A stretch of DNA of 64,000 nt from Ulota crispa (GCA_963920765.1 OY987244.1:932501-996500), one strand, 5' to 3'; counted from the stretch's first letter, positions 1 to 12,253 are shown. Notes: generated from the sequence alone by a model not told the origin. Made by a program: numbers and translations.

Positions 1-170
1 AGTATAAGGCCATATATGGCACCTATAATTGTATTTGAGCACATTATATATTTTAAAGTGTTCAATAAGTGGTGCACCAAGCTCAATGCAAAGAGATATA
101 GATCTTCATTTTTTGAACATTGTATAAGCACCAAAGGCTCACAAACTAATGTTTTCATAATATCCTCACA

Positions 171-689
171 GGGATTGATATGTCTACCACACCCTTTCAA
201 CTATTCTACCACACCCTTTCAACTATTCTACCACACCCTTTCAACTATTCTACCACACCTTTTCAACTATTCTACCACACCCTTTCAACTATTCTATCAC
301 ACCTTTTCAACTATTCTACCACACCCTTTCAACTATTCTACCACACCTTGGGATAAATTATAGATTTCTACCACCAAAAAGCTGAATCTGAGAATTTTTG
401 GAATTCAGATTTGGACTTAGAGATTGTGATTTTGTCTAGAATCACAAAAAGGTTCTAATTGAACAACACCCAATGAAAAAGATTATTTTTTTATATACAA
501 AAGTAAAAGTAATACTTTTTCTCGAGTTAAGCCTTTTCATTGGGTGTTGTTTAATTAGAACTTTTTTTTATGGTTCTAGACTAAATCATTGTCTCTAAGT
601 CCAAATTTGAAGTCTAGATTCTCAAATTCAGCTTTTTCATGGTAGAAATCTAAAAATTTACCCCAGGGTGTGGTAGACATATCAATCCC
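171..689. mobile_element. Foldback (long inverted repeat) MITE, Mutator-like
   Basis: Two arms of more than 200 bp are near-inverted copies around a short centre near 490-530. The outer ends read GGGATTGATATGTCTACC on the left and its complement on the right. The flanks 161-170 (tatcctcaca) and 691-700 (tatcatcacg) match at 8 of 10 positions and look like a 10-bp target duplication. Long terminal inverted repeats with a 9-11 bp duplication are typical of Mutator-like elements; that assignment is inference. There is no coding capacity. Related foldbacks lie at about 13485-14639 and 14752-15145. Confidence 0.75.
184..349. repeat. 22-bp tandem repeat inside one arm of the foldback
   Basis: Seven near-identical 22-bp units (CTACCACACCCTTTCAACTA plus TT) and a partial eighth follow each other. 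The opposite arm of the foldback has only a single unit-like segment next to its end, so the array expanded after the two arms formed. The open frame across it on the plus strand is a by-product of the repeat. Confidence 0.95.
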
Positions 690-946
690 ATATCATCACG
701 TATTGTGATGTAACATTTATACAAGATGCTTCAAGCAATTTGGAGGTGAGTTGCAGTAGGAGAAATAAAATGAGTCACGTTGTAACAAACAATACTTTCA
801 AAGCGACAACCACTAATAGTGTAAATAGTGTCAATACCACATCAAAGTGGCAAAGGAAGTTTTTTAGTTTTTGGTATCATGATGTTTTAAAATTTTAAAA
901 AATCATACACTAGATGCTTTAAAGATAACAACAGCTCAAAAGATTC

Positions 947-1034
947 ATTACAAGGGATTTGAACCCAAGAAAGGGATGTGAGTTTGGATGTCCCCAAGGG
1001 AACCAGCCACTGTTGGTGGTCAGAAAAAATTATT

Positions 1035-1084
<50 letters not shown>

Positions 1085-1267
1085 AAAAAAGGTTTTTTTT
1101 TGTTTATTTTCCAAAATATATATTTAAATAATGACAATTGACGTGGTCGCCCTAATGCCATGTCATACTGCTGTAGATTGCCTATGTGGAAGTATTGTGC
1201 AAGTGTTCCCAAAGTTCCCATAGTTTTGGGGGAAGAGGCCCATTCTTGCGTCCAAATCCCTTATAAT
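947..1267. mobile_element. Short dispersed repeat with ~25-bp terminal inverted repeats
   Basis: The ends are inverted copies of ATTACAAGGGATTTG followed by an (A/G)ACCCAAGAA-like stretch. A second copy lies at 39612-39898 with the same interior, including the stretch around GACGTGGTC and TTGCCTATGTGGAAG. Complemented, the terminal motif reads GGGTTCAAATCCC, which resembles a Pol III B box, so a SINE origin is possible; the presence of the inverted motif at both ends favours a MITE. No clear target duplication is visible. Confidence 0.6.
1039..1082. repeat. (AT)n microsatellite
   Basis: An uninterrupted run of about 22 AT dinucleotides lies inside the dispersed repeat at 947-1267. The other copy (39612-39898) has an A-rich (AAAT)n-like stretch at the equivalent place. 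Confidence 0.95.
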
Positions 1268-1320
1268 GCAATTTTGAATGCGCGATATCCAATAAGAGAG
1301 CAAAAGCTTGTAACTCTTAA

Positions 1321-2245
1321 CCCCTAAAGCACTGAATACCCTTTTTTTTGGCAATGTAGCAATTTTGGGTTGCTCACTACCAATGCAATTTTCATTTTTT
1401 TTCTTTGAAATTTTCACACACAATGTGTCTAAGAAGTAGCTTTAAGGCCCAACAAATTTCATAACTTTTTGACTTCATGGTCAAAAGTTATTGCATGATA
1501 TGTAGTTTTCTTTGCTTGGCAAGTAGCCAAAAAACTTCTTCAAAAATTGCATTTTTTTAATTTTCTTTTTTGAAATTGCTTCTTTAGATCTATATATACT
1601 TAGGAAGCTTTGAATCATTTCATTTTGATCAATGAGATACAAATTATGAGGAGATTTTGTTTGCAGGCAGTTATGGATTCTCTACTTTAAAATAAACTTT
1701 GAAGTCCATTAATTTACTCAATATTCAGTATTTTAGAAAAAGACAAAATAAAAAGATGTAGATTGTTTATTGCAACATTATAACCATTGGGATTGGAATT
1801 TTTCATTTCTATAATAAAGTTCTTAACAATTTAGTGGTTTGAATCATTCTCTACTTCATTTTACTTACTATTGTTTTTCCATGTGTTTCACAATTCCAAA
1901 TGATTTAAAAAATCTAGGAGTGTACCTAACTTGCTCTAAAGAACAAATCCAAAAAATCACAATCATTTTGGAGTTGTTTGCATACAAATATGACCTTGTG
2001 AAGTGAAGCTGCCCAAATATTTGCAGAGACAAAAAATGGCTTTTTGTCAACTCAAACTCAAATACCTAACAATCTACATGGTGAAAACTCATGAATTTTT
2101 TATCACATCTTTTGATACTAGTGTAGTACAAGATCTTACGGCTGTATGTGTCAAAAAAAAGTTTTTTCCTAAAATTTGGTTCTTGTACTAGAAATGGCAG
2201 TTTTGGAGCGGTTTTGATGAAAATTGGAGCTTAGTGCTTTAGGGG
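1321..2245. mobile_element. TTAA-flanked MITE, ~0.9-kb subfamily
   Basis: The element begins CCCCTAAAGCACTGA directly after TTAA (1317-1320) and ends in the inverse GTGCTTTAGGGG followed by TTAT, a one-base change from TTAA. Its interior matches the 912-bp element at 30924-31835, for example the segment near 1660-1760. A TTAA target is shared by piggyBac and Kolobok transposons. There is no coding capacity, so it must have been moved by a transposase from elsewhere. Confidence 0.8.
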
Positions 2246-3025
2246 TTATAGGACCAAATTGCACTTTTTGGCAACATAGCAATTTTGGGCAAGCAAGTAT
2301 TTATACAATAATAAATACGCATTCACATAAATTCTAGAGGATGTGTGTTCATGGAGTAGCTTTCCAATGCAACAATTTTCAAACCATTTCAATTTGTAGG
2401 AAAATGAATTATGATAGAATATGTAGTTTTGTTTGTTTGAGGGGTAGCATGAGCACACTTACATACACTAGAACTAAACTTTTGGGATCTTGCCCAAAGG
2501 TTGAGGGGCAAAGATATTTCCTTGTCAAATCTGATCCAATCTTATTCCATGAATGAGACTGTTTTTGTTTACCGCCCTTTACTTCACCTTTTGTTGGAAG
2601 TGGTCCTAGGTTCATCAAGCTTGTCAAAGCCATAGTTTGTGGCTGATTTTCTTTTTTTCCTTCCTTTGAAGCTAAATAAATCTAAAGCTCCATTGTTTAC
2701 ATTTTGAAAATATTTTCATATGTGGAAGTTATAAATTGTTGAAAAACAACTTTATATGAGAATTTTCTTGAAGCTAGTTTCCTACTCTATTTTTTTAGTA
2801 TGTATTCCTTAATTCAAAACGTTCTAAGATTTTTTAGACATAAAATCAGCTCTATTAGAATAGTAAATCTGAAGAAGCACAAGCAAAAAGTGAAACTAAT
2901 TAGTGTAAAAACTACCCCAAATTATAGCTGCCCAATATTTGTCCTCCAAAAATTTCTTTTTTACTTCTAACCTTATAATCTCTTATTTTGTGCAATAAAT
3001 ATCTTTTACCTTTTTATTATATCAT
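2246..3025. other. AT-rich sequence without a recognised gene
   Basis: The first ~60 bases (a TTTTTGGCAACATAGCAATT-like stretch) resemble the start of the ~0.9-kb TTAA MITE, so this may be another truncated copy lying directly beside the previous one. Nothing else was recognised. Confidence 0.4.
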
Positions 3026-3155
3026 CACTACAAGGAAACTATGGTCAACTTTACAAAAAATTGACAAAGAGTGTGACCTAATCTATAGTATATTGTAGAT
3101 TAGGTCACAATCTTTGTCAACTTTTTGTAGATTTGACCATGGTTTCCTTGTAGTG
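3026..3155. mobile_element. Palindromic CACTA MITE, 130 bp
   Basis: The element starts CACTACAAGGAAAC and ends with its inverse, GTTTCCTTGTAGTG. The whole 130 bp is two nearly perfect 65-bp arms. CACTACAAG termini are diagnostic for the plant CACTA (En/Spm) superfamily. The flanking triplets are CAT and TAT, a 3-bp duplication with one change. Confidence 0.9.
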
Positions 3156-3415
3156 TATAATGAAGTAGTTTACTACTAGACCCTACAATAAATTGCATCA
3201 AGACTTCATTTTCAATTTCTTTTTGCTTTTGCTATCAAAAAAGTTCATATTTAGTGTTTTTTTGTGTAACAGAGTCAAAGAACTTTAGGAGTTAAGATAG
3301 TAGTAGAAGAATCACATCATGGCATAGCATGCAAACATGGCATATGTCCTCATGCAATTCAACAACTACAAATAAATCAATATAATAATGTTAGCAAGTG
3401 GGAGGTTAACATTAA

Positions 3416-4914
3416 CCCATGAGCGCCCAAGCCATTTTCACCAAAATCTAGGTTTTTGGAGATCGATAACTTTGATGTATTGTATCTTAGTACGTCAATC
3501 AAATGATCCACAAAAAGTGACCATTGCAAATAGTGGAACACCTACTTAGAAAATGGCTTGCAAATTTTGGGACAATTGATTGTGGGAGATGGGAGATTAT
3601 AACATTTAATCAAACAACATGTGATGACAAAATCTCATTTTTTGGGAGGTTATTGCTATTTGATGATTTTTACAAAATTTATTAAGCCCTTGATTCATCT
3701 TAAATTTTGTGAGCAGTAAGATTAGATGTGAATGCACACACTTGTAAATTATTGAAGATTGCACTTCTTTTTATGTCAAATTTTGAGGTTTCAAATTGCT
3801 ATTGCATGGAAAACAATGACATGGCACAGTTGGTGACGGTTGCCATAATAAGGGTCTAGAACATGTTTGAACCCTTGCCAACAACTCTTCCACTACCACA
3901 AAGCTTGCAAGGGATATTGACCGGTTGCAGCCTATAAAACGCCACTTGCCACTAGTGGGTAGTTGCAAGAAACACTTCACAATTTTGTCTCAAACACCCT
4001 TAAAACTGGTAGTACTAGGTAGTACTATGACATTTAAATTTTTTTTTAATAAATAAAATAAAATGTGGATAATTTGTAAACCACTTAAAATAGCATACTC
4101 ATGAAAATTCATACCTAGAAAAAATTTATTTTAAAAGTTATGTACAAAAACAGAGGGACAGAAATTACCCACAAAAAGACAATTTCCTTTTTTCTTTTTA
4201 GAAAATAGTAAAAACATTCAAAAAAATAAAACAAAAAATGGCCATTTTTGCTCTATTCAAGTCCCTTGTATTGATGGAATTGCTTTTTTGGGGAAGTTTG
4301 TTTTCTTTCTCCAATGCTTGACCAAAGGATACCCACTTTGAGAGCATGTGGAAGGCAAAGAATTCACAATTTCCTAAAACCCTTCCACAGAACCATGTAA
4401 TGCTTTATGATGAACAACTTCCCTAATTTGTGGCATGAGATTTTCTTTTTTGGACTCAAAATAGTACTAAAAACCCCCAAAATGGCCAAGGTAGACACCT
4501 ATTTGGGGGCTATTTAAAAATAGCAAAATATATTTTTTTTTTAAAAGTGCAAAAATTATTGAAGGTTTGAAACTATGACATGTACCTTCTAATGAAATTT
4601 TAGCTCAAAAAAACTTGCTAAGCAAAAGTTACAAGCCAAAAAGCACCCGCAAGAGGTGAAGGGGACAAAAAATAGTACGTGTTTCTTGCAATCACCCTAG
4701 TCCACCCCGCCCCATATGGTGTTTCACCCAATCAAATCTTTTGCAACACTTGTACAACATTTGACTTTCCTTGCCATTATTTCAAATTGGCATGGACAGC
4801 TTGAATGCCTTCATAATTGTAGTTTATAGTAAGATCAAATAGTTAGATCTAGTGCCTCAAACAAGGCTTTGAAATCATGGGAGGCCAGATTTGAGGCATT
4901 GGGGCGCTCAAGGG
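3416..4914. mobile_element. TTAA-flanked MITE (CCCATGAGCGCCC ends), 1.5 kb with nested insert
   Basis: TTAA lies at 3412-3415 and 4915-4918. The ends are CCCATGAGCGCCC and, inverted, CCCTTGAGCGCCCC. It carries a second MITE (3957-4697), so its own length is about 754 bp, close to the 759-bp element at 8707-9465 with similar CCCTGAGCGC ends. No transposase is present. It interrupts a copia RT fossil, which fixes its borders independently of the repeats. Confidence 0.85.
3957..4697. mobile_element. MITE with GGGTGATTGCAAGAAAC ends, copy 1
   Basis: The ends are GGGTAGTTGCAAGAAACAC and the inverse of GGGTGATTGCAAGAAACAC. The flanks are TAGT at 3953-3956 and 4698-4701, an exact 4-bp duplication. 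The interior (for example 4205-4500) is highly similar to copies 2 (19111-19947) and 3 (17479-18207, inverted). There is no coding capacity. The superfamily is not assigned. Confidence 0.85.
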
Positions 4915-5363
4915 TTAAGGAAGAGTACAACTCCCTAATAGCAAACAAAACATGCAAAATGGCTTTATTGCCAAAGAATTGCTCAAGTGTTGAATGCAAA
5001 TCAATATATTATATCAAGCAAAATGCAAGAAGCCAAATTGTGTGCTATAAACCAAAGTTGTTTGGTAAAATATACATGCAATTAAAAATGGTGGTTTTCA
5101 ATGAGACATTTGCTCTTGAGATCATCTTTACTTCCATTCAATGCATTCTTGCAATTCTTGCACCACAAGAGCCCAAATGCAATATAACCCTTAAACAACC
5201 ACATGGCTCTGTATGCGCCCCGTCAAAGAGTATACATACAATGACGTTCAGCTTGCTAGGGGCCAAAGCATGCAATGGTGTAGAAATCAGGTTTTGTCAA
5301 TGCAATTGTGCCGGTATTGCAACTTGCTTGCACCTTTTTGGTGAAGATCCACCGCAGGGGTGA

Positions 5364-8266
5364 TGAATTTGCTAATGCACATGAGTTGCTACAATGCAGC
5401 GAGTTACTCAAAGAATGGTAGTGGTGAAGGCGGTATACTCACCACGCTAGTTGCCATGTCAAATTGGGTACGCTTCAAAAAGGGCGGATAAGGGTCAGAA
5501 TTCCAGAGGATTGCCGTTGGGCGCATTGAGTAAAGAGAATGTGGGCTAGGATGTCCAACACTTTTGAAGCCTTGAACATGCGATTTGAGAGGGGGATGAG
5601 CGTACAAGTAACTGTCGTATCAACTTCCTCCAAGCATAAGGATCATGGATCGGCACCAACCTCCATATAGAGATTCAACATTGCTCTTGTCTTTGGCAAG
5701 TCTCTAGTGTTTCAGATGGTGAGTGTATTTGTGTCAATGCCCAGATTTCATCGGTGACACTGCTTTCGCGTTCATGTAGTTGTCCATTCTTGACTTTGGT
5801 TGGTTGGCCCATTTGCGGACTTAGTTTGACGAGTTTTGTGTCATTGCAATACAAGAGGGTTTACCCCCTCAAGTACGCTTGTCACAAGGTGGTATTCCCG
5901 GTACAAGGAAGAACTTTGTCCGGCCGATCGAATATCTAGAGCGCTTGCTCAAGCAGTTCAAAGAAAGACATTGTTTACTTGAACAAAATACTACTCATTC
6001 ACTTATAATGCAGATTCATGGCTTTGCTTGCAGAGACTCGACGATGCAGTTAGACATATCTATTACAACCAAATCTTGGTTATGTTTTGGGACAACTACA
6101 CAAATGCGGATGCTAAAATTCCGGCCACACCAATAAGGCAATGTTGGGTCTAAATTTGAATATCAATGCCACGGATAGATTGTTCATTACATCGACCCCT
6201 TTCCAACTTTCAAATTGAAAACCACACTCTCACGAGAGGACAAAGACCAGCGTTTTGGTTGTGGCTCAAAAGGACTAACAACAAAGAGAAGCATTATCCT
6301 GGTGTTGAGAAACAATAGTGGCAATTCAACAAATGCTGCAACAAAAGTTTTGGGCCTAGCATATGGAGTGGACTATGCTTTTCTTGGTGTTTTGGCTAGT
6401 GCTGTGGTCAATGCAGACCTCAAATCTCAGCAAAAGCCACCACTCGCTCCGCAGAACGCACCAAGCTCACAACACAAATTACATACTCCCGCCATATTTG
6501 CACACCACATGCCAACTAGAAAACCCACGGTCCACGTCTCTATCTCAAGACCCAAGTCTCCTTCAAGTGCACACCCTTTACCCCTAAATAAGTAAACCAT
6601 AGACTATCAAACGTATAATCTTTGCTAGTTCTTTGCAAAAAAATGAGAGCCTGCAATGGTTGAGCATCTTGAAACATTGGCAAACAAGCTAGTACAAGCT
6701 CAACCAAACGCAAGCAAAATCCGTGAATCGCAAGCCCTTTGAATATGAGATAAACCCAACGTATCAGCTAGAACGACATGCTGGGTTGTTTAGGGGATAA
6801 TCAAATATATTTTTGTAAAAAATCTTTTTTGAATGAATTTGATTTTCCCACTTGGATTTAAAAACATGTATATGATGTCACATTGAATGAAAAATATTGA
6901 AACTAGTACTTGTTAGAATTTTTTGATGTTCAAATTAAGGTACCAAAGGTGCTTTATGTTTGAAAATGAGATAAGTAGTATAAAAAGGAATGTCATTTTT
7001 ATTGTATTTTAAGGAATGTGTTTTATAGGAGTGTTTTCTACAGTAAATGTTCTAATTTAGATTCCAACCAAATTTTTGTTTTGAAATACTTATAATGTTA
7101 CAGAGGAAGCTCTTTTAATATTGCAAAGTGTTTCTAGAAGTTTATTGATTCTAAAAAAGAGCTTTAATTTGTCGAATTGTTAACCTTTGAATCTTTTTAA
7201 GATGGTATTTCAACTGGAATTACTTTTAATGATATTCTATTATTATTTTTATTTGGGATCACAGCTTGTGCATTATTTCAAATATTTTATTCCAATAATT
7301 AATCAACACACTAACCTATAAGGTCTCTGCATCCAAAAAGTGGATGCACCTTGGTCAACCCTAATTGTAACTTTTCAAAGTATCAATTTTTGGTAAGTGG
7401 TTCAAACTAAGAAAATGAAGCTTGACAAGTTTTCTTTTTATTCCATAAAATATTTATGAAAAATATCAAAAATCAAGAGAGTTATTGCCATTGAAAGCTC
7501 CAAGTATTATAATCCAAATAACACAATATGATGTGTTTTACATTCATATTTTATACTCTTTAAATGTATTTTAACTTAAAACCAAAAAACTATGTTTCTC
7601 ATTCTACCATTCATTTATGGTAGAAATTATAGTTTTTTTTTAATATATATTCTAATTAATGTGATTTTATCTCCACATATAACTTTGAAAATTTGCAATA
7701 ATTCAAATTTTCCATCAAATTTATCAAAAAAAAAAGAAAAAATAAATGTCTTTTAGCAAAAAATATTAAAATTTTGTAAGTTTATTAAATATAAGGATAA
7801 ACTTGGTTTGAAAGTCAAAATTGACTTTAAATTTTTTGTTGTGATTGTTTTGGATGTAAAAAATAAAATAAACAACTGAATTTTTTCCACACTAATCTTT
7901 AATGTTGCTTGTACCTATGGAAAAAAATTCAAGTAACTTGAACTTTTTTTGCTATTTTTACTTATTTATGTTCATTTTTTGGAAAATAAAATGATAACAA
8001 TTACGTTTTTTCATGAAACAAATTGAAATTTCTTGCAATGATATATCATTTATAGTTTCAAGCTATGAAAATATAAATTTTTTATTGGAACACAATTTAT
8101 AAGGCAAGATTTAGATCAGACATGAAGTTTGACCATTTCAAAACAGATCAAGTCCTTTAGGGGCTAAAAACACGTGAAAAAAGAAGTTGCCATCACAAAA
8201 ATACATAAGGCTTTTAAAACAATGTAAAATGAGACACTTCTCATTTTCAAGACTCTTTATTCATTT
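5364..8266. other. Low-complexity to AT-rich region, no recognised gene
   Basis: Between 5364 and 6600 the GC content is higher and short open frames exist: 5879-6136, and 6215-6595 on the plus strand, whose product has a proline/serine-rich tail. Neither resembles a family I recognise, and 6215-6595 may be a relic of an unknown mobile-element protein. From 6600 to 8266 the sequence is strongly AT-rich with no frame or repeat boundary that I can support. Confidence 0.4.
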
Positions 8267-8270
8267 TTAA

Positions 8271-8702
8271 CCCCTAAAAGCCCACTTGTCCCTTCAAGGG
8301 ACAAAATGGATTTTGGGCAGCTCACTACAAGTGGATGTTTCATCTTTTTTCTTTGAAAATTCCACACATGATGTATCCAAGGAGCAGCTTTAAGGTCCAA
8401 CAATTTTCATAACTTTTGACTATATGGTTCAAAAGTTATTGCATGATATGTTGTTTTTTTGAACTCCGGGCAGCCTAGGCAGCTCAAAACACTTCTCTGA
8501 AATTCAAATTTTGTTGAACTTTGTTTTTGAAATTGGTTGTTTAGAATTATGTGTACTTGGGAAGCTTTGAACCATTCAATTTTGATTAATGATATGAAAG
8601 TTATGAGACATTTTAGTTTGTGGGTAGGTATGGAGCATCCACTTGTAGTGAGCTGCCCAAAATCCATTTTGTCCTAAAAAACAGTGCTTTGGCCTTTAGG
8701 GG
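8271..8702. mobile_element. TTAA-flanked MITE with long terminal inverted repeats, 432 bp
   Basis: TTAA lies at 8267-8270 and 8703-8706. The ends are CCCCTAAAAGCCCAC and, inverted, CCCCTAAAGGCC. Just inside lies an additional ~45-bp inverted repeat containing TTTTGGGCAGCTCACTACAA. The interior resembles the ~0.9-kb TTAA subfamily. The right TTAA is shared with the next element. Confidence 0.85.
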
Positions 8703-8706
8703 TTAA

Positions 8707-9465
8707 TCCCTGAGCGCTCAGCTCAGGATCGACCCAGTGCGGGGATGAGAGACTTGCCGGCATCAAAAACCACGTGGCACATGAAAAAATAAGATCTAGT
8801 TGGATGAGCCTTTGAAACTTGTTTAGGACTTGATTGCTGAGATCCTCATGAATTTTGGGGTTTATTGACTGTCTCATTTATGCTTTTATAGAGGTCAAAG
8901 GGGCGTTGAATTTTTATTTTTGGGCAACATTTGTAAGTGTTCTGGTATTACCTCTCCTAATTTTGGGCTGCTCTAATGGGATTTGGTGACAAAAAACTTT
9001 ACACGGGTTCCTTGGTGGTTTGAGTAACTACCTGCCAAATTTTAAATTTTTGTGGCAAGTTCCAAACCACAAAACCTAAGCTCAAAGGTAGGGAATCCAA
9101 AAACATCGACCGGGAAGAGTTTGTAGGTGTGACTGCCACGGGGGCTCCTAGCCAGTGGTGCTTGTACCCCGCCACCTGGATACTCCCACGTACTCCCGGC
9201 CAACTGAATGAGCCTTGCAACCGGTGCAGACGATGTCCTCGATCTCCCTTTTGCCCAAATGAGCCAAAAAGCCACTTTTTCTAATGATGGCCCTCTACCC
9301 TGACTGAGCATGCGATCGTAAGTACCCCAGACTCCACTCTCTTACCTCCTAAACACCCTTCTTGTACCTTACTACCATCAAATCTCAATTTAAACCCCAT
9401 CTGGCAGCGCACCATCTCATTTTCGATTTCAAGAGGCAATATTTGGGGAGGTGGGGCATTCAGGG
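8707..9465. mobile_element. TTAA-flanked MITE (TCCCTGAGCGCTC ends), 759 bp
   Basis: It begins TCCCTGAGCGCTCAGC directly after the shared TTAA (8703-8706) and ends in the inverse of CCCTGAATGCCCC followed by TTAA (9466-9469). It contains a relatively GC-rich block at 9120-9300. There is no convincing coding sequence. It directly abuts 8271-8702, so one of the two inserted into the TTAA made by the other. Confidence 0.75.
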
Positions 9466-9469
9466 TTAA

Positions 9470-10938
9470 GCTCTCCTTTATCTAAAAAATCTTAAAATGG
9501 TGCATTCTCAATGATACACTCTTGATTTTGGTGTCACCATCATCAATGCATCTATTGACTTGACACCCCTTCAATGACATTCATATTAGTTTTGGCAGCA
9601 AACAACCATTGTCATTGGAACTTCCGCCCTTGCTATCAAGATCAATAATGGCTCGTACTTATTGCTTATTTGAATTACCTTCTATCAAAGTATCTACTTC
9701 ATTGCAGCTCTATCTTCAACAAAACATATATACAAATATAATTTCAATTTTATTGAATGAAAATGTTAGACTTGCATGTGATTATAACATGTTGCATGCA
9801 TTGTCCGGGAAATATTGGAGATTTTTTTTGGTTGATTTCCTTCAATTCCCCGTATTGAACATGTTAATCAAGGAACTATTTGGTTAATTTCTCTATTTCA
9901 TACTATAAATAAAAAAAATATAGATTTTTTGTCAATTTTTAGCCAAAGTTTAAAAAGTGCAAATGGTTTTTTCTCATTTCAATTGGCTAGCTTTGAACTA
10001 GCTGTCGGTTCTTCCGACCTTGATTGTATGTGCATGAGGGCATGAATGAACATTGAATGAACTAAGTAAATGAACTTGAAGTAGAGCTTTAAGTGGCTCA
10101 ACAAACCAGTCATAATAACAAAAATCTCAACATCTAAATTGTGAAAATATACTAATTTTAAAACTATTCAAATACTATTGCAAATAAAGTAAGAATTGAT
10201 AATGTGTATGAAAAAATTAGTGGAATTCAATGTTGAAATCTATTGAATGTACTCATCTTATTTTTATAATAGTCTTATCTTTATTAGTTGGGTAGTTGCA
10301 AGCAAAGTGTGATTTAGAAATTCGTGATTGGCCATGGGCCAAAAGGCAAAGTGAAAAAATTGTGATTGGCCAAGGGCCAAGGGGCATTGTGTGTAAAAGG
10401 ACATCTTTGGTGGAACCCATTGAATCTTTTTCCAACTCAAATTTGGAATTCACATATAAAGATGTGCGGATGGAGATGAAGAGGCAAATTGATTTAAATC
10501 TAAATTTGAGTTTGAATTTATATTATTCCATGGAATTTTTTTTGTGAATAGGGGGTGGCATGGGGATAGCATGGGTACGATAGCCTTTTGCCGGAACGGC
10601 AAGTGCATGAGTCCACTAGTATGAGATAATACTACACAAATATTACAAGAAAAAAATAAAACGGTGGCTCTAAATCTAGATAGTAACAACTTATTTTTTA
10701 AGCAAATCTAATGTATAGTTATCAAAAAGCGAAATTCATACTAATACTTAAAGCAGTGGAAGCCATGTAAGGAATGTTTGGTCAAATACACCAATTCATT
10801 ACGCATAAATCTAGAGAGTTTGGACGCACAATTCATGTGTACACAAAACATGAATTAATAAATTGATTTTGAATAAAAATTGAGAGAATTTTCCAAATAA
10901 GCCATTTAAATTAATTTTTCTTTTAGCTATATTGTATT
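9470..10938. other. AT-rich region with a short direct repeat
   Basis: No gene was recognised. At about 10308-10392 a ~36-bp segment containing GTGATTGGCCATGGGCCAA is directly repeated with changes (second copy GTGATTGGCCAAGGGCCAA). An open frame at 9609-9887 on the plus strand has no recognisable features. Confidence 0.5.
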
Positions 10939-11253
10939 AAGGGGAAATTTCATAGACATCTCTAATGTTTGCCATGTTTTCATAAATACCCTTGTTTTTT
11001 CAGAAATTTCACAAATATCTTTGGATCGAAATTTTCAAGTGTTTGTTTTGTTGTCCATGTCACTTCCCTTCTTCTTTTGTGCGCATGCATAACAAAAAAA
11101 AAGTAGTGTGCACACAAAGGGAGAAGGAAATGACATGCACAATAAAACAAACACCTGAAAATTTTGGTTCTAGGGTATTGTGAAATTTTTGAAAATGCCA
11201 GGGTATCTATGAAAATATGGCAAACTTTAGAGGTATCCATGAAATTTTCCCTT
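10939..11253. mobile_element. Foldback MITE, 315 bp
   Basis: Two arms of about 140 bp are inverted copies, beginning AAGGGGAAATTTCAT on the left and ending ATGAAATTTTCCCTT on the right, with a centre near 11095. Open frames seen on both strands are a consequence of the palindrome. No clear target duplication is visible. The superfamily is unknown. Confidence 0.8.
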
Positions 11254-12253
11254 GAATTAAATAGCTTTTTGGATAGCAAAAATATAAAGTACATAAAGTT
11301 GCAAGACAGTAAAAAGCAAATTGTATAGCTTTCCATAAGAACTATCACTCTATCAAATAGCTTTTGCAATCTACTATAAGTTTATTTTTAGTTTTTAAAT
11401 TTTAATTTAAAAAGAAAACTAAGAGGTTTTTGTAAGTTGTATAAATTGGATGTGTATGATGATTGAAAGCAAAAAGTAGAGCCATTAAAAAAAAAATTAA
11501 GACAAAATAATATACTAAGTGAAGAAAAGAAAAGAAATATCCACAAGAATTTGTTTAGATAAGTGTTATCTTTTCATGTTTTTTTCCACAAACATCAAAA
11601 CATTTCAGATTTCAATTTGAGGTGATAAATGGCAAATGATTTAGATCTATGCAAATATGTATGTCAAAAATGAATACACCACACTCATTTGACTACTATA
11701 GGTGAGGAGCAAATTTGGCTACTCACTGCCGAATTGATTGTTTTTCCAGAAAAATTCAATTTGACATCAAATTTTATAATTAAACAAGATTAGGCACTTT
11801 CAAAAAAAGTTGTTATTATTTGACATTCAATCAAAAAATTAGTAGGATTAAGCCTTTTTCTAAGCATCTCCCACTTTCTAAAATTATCCCTTGGTAAGAA
11901 ATTTGCAGCAGATTGAGCCCTCTTGGAATCAACCTTGACCTTCCATTGTTAGTTAAGCTCAATGACTTTTATGATATTTGGCATTTCAATTTTTGAATTG
12001 TTTGACATTGGGCATTTTTTGAGAATAATTTATAGAATAATTAGGGAAAATTTTGGAGAATTATTTTATGCCAAATTTGCTATCAACCTATAGTATTTTG
12101 AAACTAATCTTAACTAATTGAATTGCACAAGCAAAAATTATAAAAATAAAGTTGAGCAATCTATTCTAGTCAAACAATGGAAGGACACCTTCTACTTGAC
12201 AATGGTATAACGCCCGTGATTTTTTATGGAGATCTACACCAAAAGCTGCTAGA
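11254..12253. other. AT-rich sequence, no gene seen
   Basis: No coding sequence, repeat boundary or RNA gene could be supported. If the frame at 12254 belongs to a spliced gene, upstream exons could lie here, but none is convincing. Confidence 0.5.

Larger units (their letters stand above)
3393..5363 (+). pseudogene. Fossil Ty1-copia reverse transcriptase, split by a TTAA element
   Basis: The plus strand encodes SKWE... just before 3415 and KEEYNSLIANKT... just after 4915, matching the conserved copia segment DASKWEAAMEEEYHSL. The fossil continues with weakened copia RT motifs: YK.KL for the HKARLVA segment, then NETFA, then a TSIQCILAI-like stretch near 5100-5150. The reading frame passes exactly through the TTAA at the insertion site, so removal of 3416-4914 plus one TTAA would rejoin it. 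After about 5160 the similarity fades. It differs clearly from the copia family at 46-64 kb, so it is an older, separate lineage. It is not functional. Confidence 0.75.

Noticed and set aside
184..349. CRISPR-like array
   Set aside because: The 22-bp units are directly contiguous without spacers and lie in a plant transposon arm.
16..363. 115-codon open frame at the window start
   Set aside because: Its C-terminal half is the translated 22-bp tandem repeat and the rest has no recognisable feature.
6215..6595. 126-codon plus-strand frame as a host gene
   Set aside because: No family, no exon structure and a low-complexity proline/serine tail; kept only as a remark under the surrounding region.
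10980..11369. 129-codon minus-strand frame
   Set aside because: It spans a palindromic MITE; the matching frame on the other strand is its mirror image.
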